The position numbers and the translations under genes are program-made. A model generated the notes under the pieces. It saw nothing but the letters and a program-made list of their open reading frames with translations, made no database searches and was not told the origin of the DNA. A stretch of DNA of 64,000 nt from an uncultured Eubacteriales bacterium. Its GTDB lineage: Bacteria; Bacillota; Clostridia; Lachnospirales; Lachnospiraceae. How positions within the stretch are numbered: position 1 is the stretch's first letter; the number at the start of each line of letters is the position of its first letter. The DNA is taken from positions 1-64,000 of the forward strand of contig UQNS01000006.1 of the NCBI GenBank assembly GCA_900542465.1. Direction: 5' to 3'. Of this stretch, positions 1 through 7,969 are shown piece by piece.

Positions 1-59
1 GTTTGTTATTCAACAAACGTAACTCCATATTTTTTAAATTTTATCACTTTGTGATAAAA
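1..59. repeat. Two short inverted repeats upstream of truncated lysozyme gene
   Basis: Positions 1-7 (GTTTGTT) pair with 12-18 (AACAAAC), and 39-47 (TTTTATCAC) pair perfectly with 51-59 (GTGATAAAA) across a 3-base loop. They sit directly before the point where the GH25 reading frame loses homology to a complete lysozyme. They could be an operator, a terminator-like hairpin or a recombination end; nothing in the window decides between these. Confidence 0.4.
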
Positions 60-63
60 ACTA

Positions 64-738
64 TTGACAACTACAATAACATCTTTCTGTAACAGAATCA
101 AAGAAAAGACTGGTGTTAAGCCGTTCGTTTATATCCAAGCAAGCGCACTTGATAAGATTGAAGGTGTTGATTGCTATGCTTGGGTGGCTCAGTATGCAAA
201 TAATGACGAGACAGGTTATCAGGAGACACCATGGAACGAGGGTGCTTATGATTGTCAGATTCGTCAGTATACATCAAGTCTTAAGCTTACAGGATGGGAC
301 GGAAGGATAGATGGCAATAAGTTCTATGGAACAAAAGAAGACTGGTGCAGAATGGCAGCTGTTAACGGAGTAGCGCCACAACATGAACAGACACCGCAGC
401 CAGAACCACGTGTTGAGGAACGGTGCAACAATACGGTTACATACACCGTTGTGAGCGGCGATACATTATCAGATATTGCTGCTAGATTTGGTACTACATA
501 TCAGTCAATAGCTGAAAGGAACGGAATTGATAATCCTAATCTTATTTATCCTGGACAGGTTTTAACTATCTCAGGAGAGCCACAGTGTGATAGCGAAGTA
601 TGGTACACGGTTGTTAGTGGTGATACGCTTAGTGCGATCGCTGATAGATACGGTGTATCAGTACAGCAGATTGTAGCGTTGAATGGGATTAGTAATCCTA
701 ACCTGATCTATCCGGGACAGAGATTTAAAATAAAGTAA
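64..738 (+). pseudogene. 5'-truncated GH25 lysozyme with two C-terminal LysM domains
   Basis: Peptidoglycan muramidase remnant. The first ~95 residues read as the C-terminal half of a glycoside hydrolase 25 fold (GVKPFVYIQAS, YAWVAQYA, then a CQIRQYTS strand and a DGN near the end). The N-terminal half with the DxE catalytic acid is missing. Two LysM repeats follow at about residues 124-168 and 180-224, each with VVSGDTLS and NPNLIYPGQ. The only start is TTG at 64, with no ribosome binding site. A complete member would be well over 300 residues. A rho-independent terminator follows at 801-854. The remaining protein could still bind peptidoglycan but not cut it. Domain identity is confident; loss of function is inferred. 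Confidence 0.7.
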
Positions 739-800
739 CAAGAAACAAAGTAACTAACTAATAATATTTTATAGAAAACAAAACAATAATAAAACACTTG

Positions 801-854
801 AAGCCCCCGGAAATTCGCGCTGATATTACATGTATCAGATCCGGGGGCTTTTTT
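801..854 (+). terminator. Rho-independent terminator after GH25-LysM gene
   Basis: An 11-base perfect stem, AAGCCCCCGGA (801-811) with TCCGGGGGCTT (840-850), has an inner CTGATA/TATCAG stem at 820-838 and a run of T to 854. Confidence 0.9.
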
Positions 855-893
855 ATTGCATTAATCGTATGGCAATCGTGCGAGTATCTAGTA

Positions 894-965
894 GAGTTAA
901 GTAAAAGTGCAGAACACTTAACTCAAAAGCTTACGAGTTAAGCAAAACGCTAAAATGCTTAACTC
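894..965. repeat. Two tandem 31-base hairpins built from GAGTTAAG/CTTAACTC
   Basis: Hairpin one is GAGTTAAGT (894-902) with ACTTAACTC (916-924). Hairpin two is GAGTTAAGCA (935-944) with TGCTTAACTC (956-965). Both are exactly 31 bases long with a 10-base spacer, so the octamer occurs four times in alternating orientation. The loops differ in sequence. Function unknown: arm-type integrase sites, an operator array or paired RNA stems are possible. Confidence 0.75.
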
Positions 966-1005
966 TGATATAATTTAGTGGTCTTTATTCTCCGATAAGA
1001 TATAG

Positions 1006-1041
1006 AACCCCTAAAAGCTTTTAGCAGAGAGGGGTTATTTT
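1006..1041 (+). terminator. Terminator-like hairpin
   Basis: AACCCCT (1006-1012) pairs with AGGGGTT (1030-1036), followed by ATTTTTG. The loop contains the palindrome CTAAAAGCTTTTAG. No gene now ends just before it, so it may belong to a lost gene. Confidence 0.5.
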
Positions 1042-1102
1042 TGATTATGCCAAAAGGCTTCTGTCAAGCTCTCTCTGAGCTTTCATTGAGTACAGCGAAT
1101 AA

Positions 1103-1124
1103 AATTTATGGGGAATTTATGGGG
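1103..1124. repeat. Perfect 11-base tandem direct repeat AATTTATGGGG
   Basis: AATTTATGGGG at 1103-1113 is repeated immediately at 1114-1124. It lies between the hairpin array and the unknown ORF, in a region full of gene fragments; it may be a recombination scar or an old attachment core. Confidence 0.55.
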
Positions 1125-1285
1125 AAAATCGTGTCCCGTATTATAACGCAATAGACAATTGGGAGAATTTCAAAAAAACCGTAAAACTGCATAAAATCTA
1201 GTATCTTACCATTATACTACGTTATACAAAATTTGAAAATATTCTGATCACCTGAATTTGTTAAGGTGGGGCCGAAACTGCAATC

Positions 1286-1756
1286 ATGGACATTTTACTG
1301 GATGAGGACCGCTTGATTTTTAATCGTAAGCAAATGATTGAAGAAAGTGTGCTGCCTAGGACTCCTGTCAGAGAATTTGAACGACGGTATTTGGGAAAGG
1401 AATATGATCAGAAAATTCTCATTCTTAGAGTGATTGATTCACGAGTAGAGAAATTCAATCTTAGCAGAGTATATAGCTGTCAGGTGGATGTGATTAATGT
1501 AATAACCGCTCCGGAAATAGAGATGCTGATTATAGTGAGTAAGGATAAGTATGATGAATATTGCCGATCCGGTGTCAAAAAGCCGAGTGACTATTGCAAA
1601 AATGTCCTTGGAATTAAAAATGTTAAGTCACCGGTATTCATCAAGGAATATTTTTCAGATACGGATTTTCTTATTGACAGTATTAAAGAATATCATCGAG
1701 TCCATAAGCAAAAGAACAAAGAAGCATCATTATATGACTTGATAAAAACCAAATAA
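1286..1756 (+). CDS. Hypothetical protein
   Basis: Unrecognised 156-residue protein, charged and soluble, with no signal peptide or membrane segment. Isoleucine/valine-rich strands alternate with lysine-rich helices, and the tail is basic (HKQKNKEAS). The ATG follows AAGGTGGGG, but the spacing of about 16 bases is long, so translation may be weak or the frame may be the 3' part of a longer broken gene. It sits between non-coding repeats and a pseudogene cluster, which makes it suspect as a decayed or horizontally acquired gene. I can assign no function. Confidence 0.45.
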   Translation: MDILLDEDRLIFNRKQMIEESVLPRTPVREFERRYLGKEYDQKILILRVIDSRVEKFNLSRVYSCQVDVINVITAPEIEMLIIVSKDKYDEYCRSGVKKPSDYCKNVLGIKNVKSPVFIKEYFSDTDFLIDSIKEYHRVHKQKNKEASLYDLIKTK

Positions 1757-1845
1757 AGACAGGAATAGCACATGTAGGTAATGCTGATCCATTACCTTGG
1801 GCTGGAGGAAGATATTAAAGTGTTAGAGGAGATAAAGAGCAGTCT

Positions 1846-2365
1846 ATGAAAAAAAATTCTGATTCAGCCGGAGCCTATGGCGTTACGATTGCAGAACACA
1901 TATTTATGGTAACTCTCAACATGATGAGAGTTACCATTTAAATTATGATATAGGACAGTCAACGGACTGGTCGGGCAAGGAAGATACATCTATGGATTCT
2001 ATATTCGGCAGCAGGATCACACTTCTTGGGACAGGAGATATAGGAACTTCATTTGCCGGGAGAGTAAGAGGATTTCAGCCTGAGTCAATTACAGGAGTGA
2101 ATACTTCGGGTAAAAAGCCATCGGAAGATTATGATAAGATTCTGACGGTTGATAGGCTGGACAGTATTTTGCCGTATACGGACCTTTTGGTTATGAGCCT
2201 TCCGGGAAAAAAGGAAACTAAAGGAATTATGGATGCAAGAAGGATCTCACTGCTTCCGAAAAATGCATATATCATAAATGTGGGAAGAGGAAGTGCATTT
2301 GACGATGCAGCGCTTGTAGATGCGTTAAATAGAGGAAAGCTGGCAGGAGCTGCCCTGGATGTTAT
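1846..2365 (+). pseudogene. D-isomer-specific 2-hydroxyacid dehydrogenase fragment, frameshifted
   Basis: The frame from the ATG at 1846 reads AGAYGVTIAEHIFMVTLNMMR, typical of the linker before the NAD domain of this family. It then stops at 1936-1938. The NAD-binding part continues in another frame from about 1923 through GSRITLLGTGDIG (Rossmann GxGxxG), LVMSLPG, NVGRGSAFDD and LAGAALDV. One base has therefore been gained or lost near 1921-1930. The N-terminal substrate domain and the C-terminal catalytic histidine region are absent. The frame runs without a break into a GGDEF fragment at about 2366, so the gene is both frameshifted and cut. Confidence 0.75.
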
Positions 2366-2630
2366 GGGGCATGCCGAAGGAAATAGGGCTATCCGCAGTC
2401 CGGTGGACTATTTTAAAACGAATCTTCCAAGACAGGCTAAGATCTACCGCGTGGGTGGAGATGAGTTTATTGTTTTCTGGAGAAAGCCGCAGGGAAACAT
2501 GGAAAAGAAGATCGAAAAGATCAAAACAGATCTGAAAGCTTCGGGTATTTCTGCAGCTATAGGTTATTGCTTGTACGATGGAAAGACTGAAAATATTGAG
2601 GACTCAGTCAGTCGGAACAGGTGCCGGTGA
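2366..2630 (+). pseudogene. GGDEF diguanylate cyclase fragment fused in frame to dehydrogenase remnant
   Basis: The same reading frame as the dehydrogenase switches to a GGDEF domain at GHAEGN, the conserved GH..G(D) helix. It then shows KIYRVGGDEFIVF, the active-site loop, and the AAIGYCLYDG strand. The first metal-binding aspartate strand (DxDxFKxxND) is missing, so the cyclase cannot be complete. The join falls at the GTTATGGGGC stretch around 2361-2370. The fused ORF is 212 residues from an ATG at 1992 but is best read as two gene fragments joined by a deletion. It ends facing a reverse-strand LysR stump. Confidence 0.7.
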
Positions 2631-2653
2631 TCTATACAACAAGATCAAGATAA

Positions 2654-2821
2654 TTAAGGTCGATGCGGAAGATGATCAGACAAGGGAGTTCCTATTTCGC
2701 TTTCAAGCTGCTTTATCTGGAATGAGACCATGGACTGAGTGTAACCGAGTTTTTTGGCGGCTTCTGTAAAGTTTTTTAATTCGGCTACCATGACAAATGT
2801 CTCGAGATTTTTAATATCCAT
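2654..2821 (-). pseudogene. LysR-family regulator N-terminal stump
   Basis: On the reverse strand an ATG at 2821 opens a 55-residue frame: MDIKNLETFVMVAELKNFTEAA, KLGYTQSMVSFQIKQLE and SEIGTPL. This is the standard winged helix-turn-helix start of a LysR regulator (LExFVxVAExxNFTxAAxxLxxTQSxVSxQIxxLE). It breaks off after TPL and stops at 2654, where the GGDEF remnant begins on the other strand. The effector-binding domain is gone. It is divergent from the NSS transporter at 2961, so it was probably that gene's regulator. Confidence 0.75.
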
Positions 2822-2834
2822 GCATGCCTCCATT

Positions 2835-2900
2835 ATCGAAAATTTCGATCAATATCAAATAAATAATTTATTTTACAGATCGCTGTTGTGATTATATAAT
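2835..2900 (+). promoter_or_regulatory. LysR-type box and promoter of the NSS transporter
   Basis: ATCGAAAATTTCGAT (2835-2849) is a near-perfect palindrome containing a T-N11-A LysR box (T2836, A2848). Downstream, TTTACA (2872-2877) and TATAAT (2895-2900) are spaced by 17 bases and point at the transporter. The arrangement fits an activator that is now truncated. Confidence 0.65.
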
Positions 2901-2960
2901 CAGAATACGTCGATATCAAGCTGGTCATTTAGTTGAACAGCTAAAAACAAGGGGGATAGA

Positions 2961-4298
2961 ATGGAAAAAAGAGAACGTTTAGGGAGCCGTCTTGGTTTTA
3001 TCATGCTTTCTGCAGGATGTGCGATCGGATGCGGAAATGTCTGGAAGTTCCCATGGATGACAGGGCAGAATGGCGGAGGAGGATTTATTTTAATTTACCT
3101 CATTTGCCTTGTTGTGCTTGGCCTTCCGGTTATGACGATGGAATTCGGTCTGGGACGTGCATCACAGTCAAGCCCGATCCATATGTATAAAAAACTGCAG
3201 AAGCCCGGACAGAAGTGGGGCGGATTCGGAATAATGTGCCTTATCGGTAACTTTGCGCTAATGGCCTTCTATACTGTGGTTACGGGATGGATAATATACT
3301 ACTTTGTGAAGTTTTTAACAGGTAAGCATCAAAGTTTTGGATTTGAGACTATGATAGCCAGCCCGGGTATAAATGTCACATTTACTTTGATAGCAGTCGG
3401 TATTGCTTTCTTTGTTCTCAGCTTTAATATGCAGAAGGGACTTGAAAGGATCACTAAATATATGATGATTGGCCTTCTTGCGTTGATTGTGATCTTGGCG
3501 ATACGCAGTCTCACGCTTCCGGGAGCCGGACAGGGGATGTCTTTCTATCTTATACCGGATTTTTCCAAGATCAACGGATCTGTGATCGTAGGAGCCATGA
3601 ATCAGGCTTTTTTCACACTTTCAGTGGGAATGGGCGGTATGGCGATCTTCGGAAGCTATATCGGAAAAGATCGTTCACTTATGGGCGAGTCTATCAATAT
3701 AATCGTGCTTGATACATTTGTTGCTATAGTCGCCGGAATTATTATTTTCCCGGCCTGTTTCACATATGACCTGAAGGTAACAGCGGGACCGAGTCTGCTT
3801 TTCGATACTATGGCAAGCGTTTTCAACAATATGGCCGGCGGACGCTGGTGGGGAACGCTTTTCTTCCTGTTTATGGTGTTTGCGGCAATGTCTACTGTTT
3901 TCGGAGTATGTGAGAATATTCTGGCTATGATCCGTGAGATGACAGGCTGGGATCGTAAGAAGGGAAGTATCGTCGGAGGGATCATAGTTGCCGGCAGTGC
4001 CATGACAACAGCACTTGGCTTCAGTATCTTGCACTTTAAACCGTTTGCGGCAGGTACGACATTCCTTGACTTCTGGGATTTTATAGTTTCAACGAATGTA
4101 CTTCCTTTAGGATCGCTGATAATCGCACTCTTCTGCTGTAATAAGTTTGGATGGGGCTGGGATAACTTCATTGCTGAAGCGAATGCAGGCAAGGGAGTAA
4201 AGGTCAGGAACTGGATGAAACCGATATTCAGATTCGTTGTTCCGGCCGCGATCGGATTTATTTATATCTACGGAATGATAAATTTCCAGTGGAGATGA
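2961..4298 (+). CDS. Sodium-dependent transporter, NSS/SNF family
   Basis: Predicted Na+-coupled symporter for an amino acid or related amine, in the cytoplasmic membrane. The N-terminus has the family signature: SRLGFIMLSAGCAIGCGNVWKF, with the unwound TM1 and sodium-site glycines, then GGGGFILIYL. About eleven hydrophobic segments follow. Length (445 residues) matches bacterial members such as TnaT and MhsT. RBS AAGGGGG precedes the ATG. It has its own promoter with a LysR-type box upstream; the likely LysR regulator is now a stump. Its stop abuts the convergent nadA stop with no gap. The substrate cannot be told from sequence. Confidence 0.88.
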   Translation: MEKRERLGSRLGFIMLSAGCAIGCGNVWKFPWMTGQNGGGGFILIYLICLVVLGLPVMTMEFGLGRASQSSPIHMYKKLQKPGQKWGGFGIMCLIGNFALMAFYTVVTGWIIYYFVKFLTGKHQSFGFETMIASPGINVTFTLIAVGIAFFVLSFNMQKGLERITKYMMIGLLALIVILAIRSLTLPGAGQGMSFYLIPDFSKINGSVIVGAMNQAFFTLSVGMGGMAIFGSYIGKDRSLMGESINIIVLDTFVAIVAGIIIFPACFTYDLKVTAGPSLLFDTMASVFNNMAGGRWWGTLFFLFMVFAAMSTVFGVCENILAMIREMTGWDRKKGSIVGGIIVAGSAMTTALGFSILHFKPFAAGTTFLDFWDFIVSTNVLPLGSLIIALFCCNKFGWGWDNFIAEANAGKGVKVRNWMKPIFRFVVPAAIGFIYIYGMINFQWR

Positions 4299-5216
4299 TC
4301 AGCGGCTGAATCTCAGCATATTCTCGAGGCAGCGGGAAGCTTTTATTCGGGTGTCTTTATCCAGAAGGATCTCTTCACCGCCGCAATGATCTATACAGTT
4401 AAATACGTCCATAAGAGCAGTGATCTTCATGTTATGACAGATGCAGTCTCTTGACAGGGCATAGATCTTTTTATCGGGACATTGAAATTGCAGATGCTGA
4501 ACGATGCTGTTTTCAGTACCTATTATAAATTCTTTTTCAGAAGAGTTCATTGCATAATTCATAATACCGCTTGTACTGCCGATGTAGTCAGCTATTTCGG
4601 ACACTTCCTGAAGGCATTCGGGATGCACGAGTATTTCAGCTTGAGGATGCAGGCGTTTAGCCTTTAAGACATCCTCTTTTTTTATGCGCACATGGGCAGG
4701 ACATCCGCCGGAAAAAAATACGAATTCTTTTTCAGGTACCTGACCGGCAACCCAGGCACCAAGATTGCAGTCTGGAACAAATAAGATCTTATCATTAGGA
4801 AGATTTTTTACGATCCGGACAGCAGAGGATGATGTGACACATACATCGGCAAGGGTCTTCAGGGAAGCGCTTGTATTTATGTATGTAACTGCCGTGTGAT
4901 CAGGGTATTTTTGCCTGAGCTCTGACAGACCGGCGGCATCGATCTGGTCCGCCATAGGACATCCGGCCATATGATGAGAAAGAAATACATTTTTATCCGG
5001 AGATAGTATCTTGACTGTTTCAGCCATAAATCTCACTCCGCACATGAGGATATTTTTCTGAGGAACTTCACGAGCCTTAAGACTTAATCCGTAAGAATCT
5101 CCGGAATAATCAGCGATCTCAAGAATATCCTGACTCTGGTAAGAGTGTGCAAGGATACAGAAATCATTTTTCTTTTTCAGGTTCATTATCATTTCCTGTA
5201 ATTCAGCAATATTCAT
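4299..5216 (-). CDS. nadA: Quinolinate synthase
   Basis: Condenses iminoaspartate with dihydroxyacetone phosphate to quinolinate, the second step of de novo NAD synthesis, using a 4Fe-4S cluster. The three expected cluster cysteines are visible: Cys59 in MCGVRFMAE, Cys201 in HPEC and Cys260 in CICHNMK. The substrate motif HSYQ lies near residue 24. Length of 305 residues is normal. GAGG lies 8 bases before the ATG. It is divergent from nadB-nadC-niaR across a 135-base spacer holding candidate NiaR operators, so both sides are probably repressed together when niacin is available. It converges on the NSS transporter. Confidence 0.95.
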   Translation of the reverse strand: MNIAELQEMIMNLKKKNDFCILAHSYQSQDILEIADYSGDSYGLSLKAREVPQKNILMCGVRFMAETVKILSPDKNVFLSHHMAGCPMADQIDAAGLSELRQKYPDHTAVTYINTSASLKTLADVCVTSSSAVRIVKNLPNDKILFVPDCNLGAWVAGQVPEKEFVFFSGGCPAHVRIKKEDVLKAKRLHPQAEILVHPECLQEVSEIADYIGSTSGIMNYAMNSSEKEFIIGTENSIVQHLQFQCPDKKIYALSRDCICHNMKITALMDVFNCIDHCGGEEILLDKDTRIKASRCLENMLRFSR

Positions 5217-5270
5217 GGGATATACCTCGCATTTTGTAAAATTTATCTGTGAGTATATATTGTGTAAATA

Positions 5271-5307
5271 TAAGTGTCAAGACAGAAGTATTGTCATTAA
5301 AATGATA
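5271..5307. promoter_or_regulatory. Candidate NiaR operators between nadA and nadB
   Basis: TGTC-AA-GACA (5275-5284), inside TAAGTGTCAAGACAGAAG, is a palindrome. Read on the reverse strand it gives TGTCTTGACAC, which matches what I recall of the NiaR (YrxA) box in Bacillus and Clostridia. A second imperfect repeat, TGTCATT-AA-AATGATA, lies at 5292-5307. NiaR itself is encoded by the third gene downstream. Binding is inferred. Confidence 0.6.
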
Positions 5308-5351
5308 AGATGTTAAAATGCCGTAAAATCATAAGAATGAAGGTGTTAAGA

Positions 5352-6539
5352 ATGAAGACAGATGTAGTGATCGTGGGGAGTGGGTGTGCCGGGCTGTATG
5401 CGGCCCTGAAATTCCCGGAGGAAATAAATGTCCTTATAGTGACGAAGACGGAAGCGGAAGCCAGCAATTCTTTTCTGGCCCAGGGAGGTATATGTATATG
5501 GAAAAATGAAGAGGATTATGACGCATATTTAGAAGATACCTTAAGAGCGGGACACTACGAAAATGACAGAAGATCTGTTGAGATAATGATAACCTCATCG
5601 CAGGAAGTCATAGCGGATCTTATAGTATATGGTGTCTGTTTTGAAAGAGATGGAGACGGTGATTTTCTTTACACAAGAGAAGGAGGCCACTCAGAAAAAA
5701 GGATATTGTTTTACAAAGACTGTACAGGCAGGGAAATAACAGGGAAGCTATTGGAAGAGGTCAGAAAACGATCTAATATAACCCTTCTGGAACACACGGA
5801 AATGACAGATATTATTGAAAAAGACAGTGTATGCAGAGGTATACGGGTAAGGACAGGATCAGAAGAACTAAAGGACATTCGGGCAGACTTTACCATACTG
5901 GCGTGCGGCGGTCTGGGCGGTTCGTATCCTCGTTCCACTAATTTTCGTCATATAAGGGGAGATGCATTTGAGATAGCAGACAGGCATGGCATAGAGTTAA
6001 AAGATATGGATCATGTCCAGATCCATCCAACGACACTTTACCTGGAGAATTACTCTGACCGCAGCTTTTTGATCTCGGAATCGGTCAGAGGGGAAGGAGC
6101 CAGGCTTTATGGTAAAAACATGGAAAGCTTCGTTGATGAGCTGCTTCCGAGAGATCTGCTCACAGATGCGATATATGAACGTATGGAAAAAGATAATATG
6201 CCATTTGTATGGGAGGACATGCGGATGATTCCCAAACAACTGTTGAAAGATCACTTCCCAAATATAATTTCATTCTGTAAGGAAAAAGGATTTGATGTAT
6301 TTAAAGAATGTATTCCTGTAGTTCCAGCTCAACACTATCTCATGGGTGGAATTAAGACAGATCATTCAGGCAGGACTTCTATGAAAGACCTATATGCAGT
6401 CGGAGAGACAGCCTGCAATGGTGTTCACGGAAGAAACCGGCTTGCAAGTAATTCACTGCTTGAAAGTCTTGTATTCGCCGGAAGAGCGGTAAGTGACATA
6501 AGAATAAATGTATATAAGAGAGGTGTCAGAAATGTTTGA
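5352..6539 (+). CDS. nadB: L-aspartate oxidase, short form
   Basis: FAD enzyme oxidising L-aspartate to iminoaspartate, the first step of NAD synthesis. The ATG at 5352 is chosen because TGAAGGTG lies 6 bases upstream and the FAD Rossmann motif GSGCAG then begins at residue 9. FLAQGGI, the YTREGGHS region, HIRGDAFE, QIHPTT, SESVRGEGA and the C-terminal GRNRLASNSLLESLVF flavin motif are present. At 395 residues it lacks the ~120-residue C-terminal helical domain of the roughly 530-residue E. coli and B. subtilis enzymes and stops right after the FAD domain. It overlaps nadC by 8 bases. Confidence 0.92.
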   Translation: MKTDVVIVGSGCAGLYAALKFPEEINVLIVTKTEAEASNSFLAQGGICIWKNEEDYDAYLEDTLRAGHYENDRRSVEIMITSSQEVIADLIVYGVCFERDGDGDFLYTREGGHSEKRILFYKDCTGREITGKLLEEVRKRSNITLLEHTEMTDIIEKDSVCRGIRVRTGSEELKDIRADFTILACGGLGGSYPRSTNFRHIRGDAFEIADRHGIELKDMDHVQIHPTTLYLENYSDRSFLISESVRGEGARLYGKNMESFVDELLPRDLLTDAIYERMEKDNMPFVWEDMRMIPKQLLKDHFPNIISFCKEKGFDVFKECIPVVPAQHYLMGGIKTDHSGRTSMKDLYAVGETACNGVHGRNRLASNSLLESLVFAGRAVSDIRINVYKRGVRNV

Positions 6540-7386
6540 TAAAATTACTCTGGGCTTAAATGCAGATGAATTTATAAAAAGTGCACTTAAAGAAGATATA
6601 GATCCGGAAGATAGCACAAGCAACAGTATCATCAGGTCTGAAGCGGAAGGAGAAGCTGATCTTATATGTAAAGAAGAAGGTGTGATATGCGGACTTCAGA
6701 TATTTGAAAGGGTATTTCATCTCATTGATAAAAAGGTGAGGATCGATTTTTTAGTTGAAGACGGAGACAGGGTAAAAGTAGGACAGTTATTGGCCAAGGT
6801 GCGTGGTGACATGAGAGCGATCCTGGCAGGAGAGAGGACAGGGCTGAATTATCTCCAGCGCATGAGCGGTATTGCAACATATACCCGTAAGATGGTAGAT
6901 TTACTGGAAGGGACTTCTATAAAGCTGCTTGACACAAGAAAGACTACACCAAACAACAGGATATTTGAAAAGTATGCAGTTCGCGTGGGCGGCGGAAGCA
7001 ACCACAGGTACAGTCTTTCGGACGGGGTCTTACTTAAGGATAATCATATTGGTGCGGCAGGCGGTGTAAAAGAAGCGGTAAGACTGGCAAGAGAATATGC
7101 TTCATTTGTCAGAAAGATAGAAGTGGAAGTCGAAAATATCGATATGGTGAAAGAGGCTCTTGAGGCTGGTGCTGATATCATTATGCTGGACAATATGAGT
7201 CCGGAGGAGATGAATGAGGCAGTGAAAGTGATCGACGGAAGGGCGGTAATAGAGATTTCGGGAAATGTTAATAAAGAAAACATTGAAAGCCTCAGAACTT
7301 TAGGTGTAGACTTTATATCCAGCGGCGCACTTACTCATTCAGCGCCGGTTATGGACATATCCCTTAAGGCTCTTCACGCAATTTAA
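6532..7386 (+). CDS. nadC: Nicotinate-nucleotide pyrophosphorylase (quinolinate phosphoribosyltransferase)
   Basis: Converts quinolinate and PRPP to nicotinate mononucleotide with CO2 release. GERTGLNYLQRMSGIAT, LDTRKTTP and VGGGSNHR are the substrate-binding motifs; KIEVEVE and IMLDN form the barrel strands, and FISSGALTHSA ends the TIM barrel. The ATG at 6532 has GAGAGGTG upstream and starts inside the nadB stop region, which suggests translational coupling. The longer frame from 6508 has no ribosome binding site. Length of 284 residues is usual. Followed after 15 bases by niaR. Confidence 0.95.
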   Translation: MFDKITLGLNADEFIKSALKEDIDPEDSTSNSIIRSEAEGEADLICKEEGVICGLQIFERVFHLIDKKVRIDFLVEDGDRVKVGQLLAKVRGDMRAILAGERTGLNYLQRMSGIATYTRKMVDLLEGTSIKLLDTRKTTPNNRIFEKYAVRVGGGSNHRYSLSDGVLLKDNHIGAAGGVKEAVRLAREYASFVRKIEVEVENIDMVKEALEAGADIIMLDNMSPEEMNEAVKVIDGRAVIEISGNVNKENIESLRTLGVDFISSGALTHSAPVMDISLKALHAI

Positions 7387-7401
7387 ATAAAAGGTGCTTA
7401 T

Positions 7402-7944
7402 ATGAACGGAAATGAAAGACGTCAGAAAATAATATCAATACTTAATTCCAGCGATTCGCCGATCATGGCGAGCGAACTTGCGGCGGAGTTTTCGGTGAGC
7501 CGTCAGGTCATCGTGCAGGATATTGCGCTTATAAGAAGCAAGGGGATGGATATCATTGCCACACGCAGAGGGTATTTTGTCAATGGAACGGCACAGTACA
7601 GCCGGGTCTTTAAGGTGATCCATTCAGATGACGAGGTCGAAGAAGAGCTTAAACTCATTGTAGACCTTGGCGGGCATGTGGAAGACGTTTTTATTTATCA
7701 TAAGGTATATGATATCGTGCGGGCTAAAATGAATATCAGATCACGCAGAGATATCGAACATTATATAAATGAAATCAGATCAGGAAGATCAAGTCTTCTT
7801 AAAAATGTCACTTCCGGCTACCACTACCATACGATAACTGCTGAATCTGAAGAGGTTCTGGATATTATCAATGATGAACTTGGGAAAAGAGGATTCCTTG
7901 CTGAATTAAAGGAATATGAACCTGAGGAACTGGGAAGAAATTAA
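7402..7944 (+). CDS. niaR: NiaR/YrxA transcriptional repressor of NAD synthesis
   Basis: Niacin-responsive repressor. Residues 1-60 form a winged helix-turn-helix of the HTH_11 type (RRQKIISILNSSDSPIMASELA, then SVSRQVIVQDIALIRSKG). Residues 70-175 match the 3H domain, named for conserved histidines, visible here as GGHVEDVFIYHKVYD and GYHYHTI. It is the last gene of nadB-nadC-niaR, so it probably controls its own operon and divergent nadA through the palindromes at 5271-5307. RBS AAAAGGTG. Identification rests on domain pair and context and is strong. Confidence 0.9.
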   Translation: MNGNERRQKIISILNSSDSPIMASELAAEFSVSRQVIVQDIALIRSKGMDIIATRRGYFVNGTAQYSRVFKVIHSDDEVEEELKLIVDLGGHVEDVFIYHKVYDIVRAKMNIRSRRDIEHYINEIRSGRSSLLKNVTSGYHYHTITAESEEVLDIINDELGKRGFLAELKEYEPEELGRN

Positions 7945-7969
7945 AGTATCAAACTTGGTGAAAATTATT

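Larger units (their letters stand above)
739..1285. other. Non-coding stretch with hairpins and repeats
   Basis: No convincing gene in 547 bases. It holds the lysozyme terminator (801-854), a pair of tandem hairpins (894-965), a terminator-like hairpin (1006-1041) and an 11-base tandem direct repeat (1103-1124). On the reverse strand a short frame ending near 1050 (MKAQRELDRSLLA) could be the tail of a lost gene, but it is too short to call. Confidence 0.5.

Noticed and set aside
894..965. Two repeat units resembling a minimal CRISPR
   Set aside because: Only two units, a 10-base spacer, differing loops and no cas genes.
2578..2769. 63-codon forward frame
   Set aside because: It is out of frame with the GGDEF fragment and antisense to the recognisable LysR stump, with no family resemblance.
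3656..4192. 178-codon open frame on the reverse strand
   Set aside because: It lies entirely inside the NSS transporter gene, has no RBS and shows no recognisable protein; it is a codon-bias shadow.
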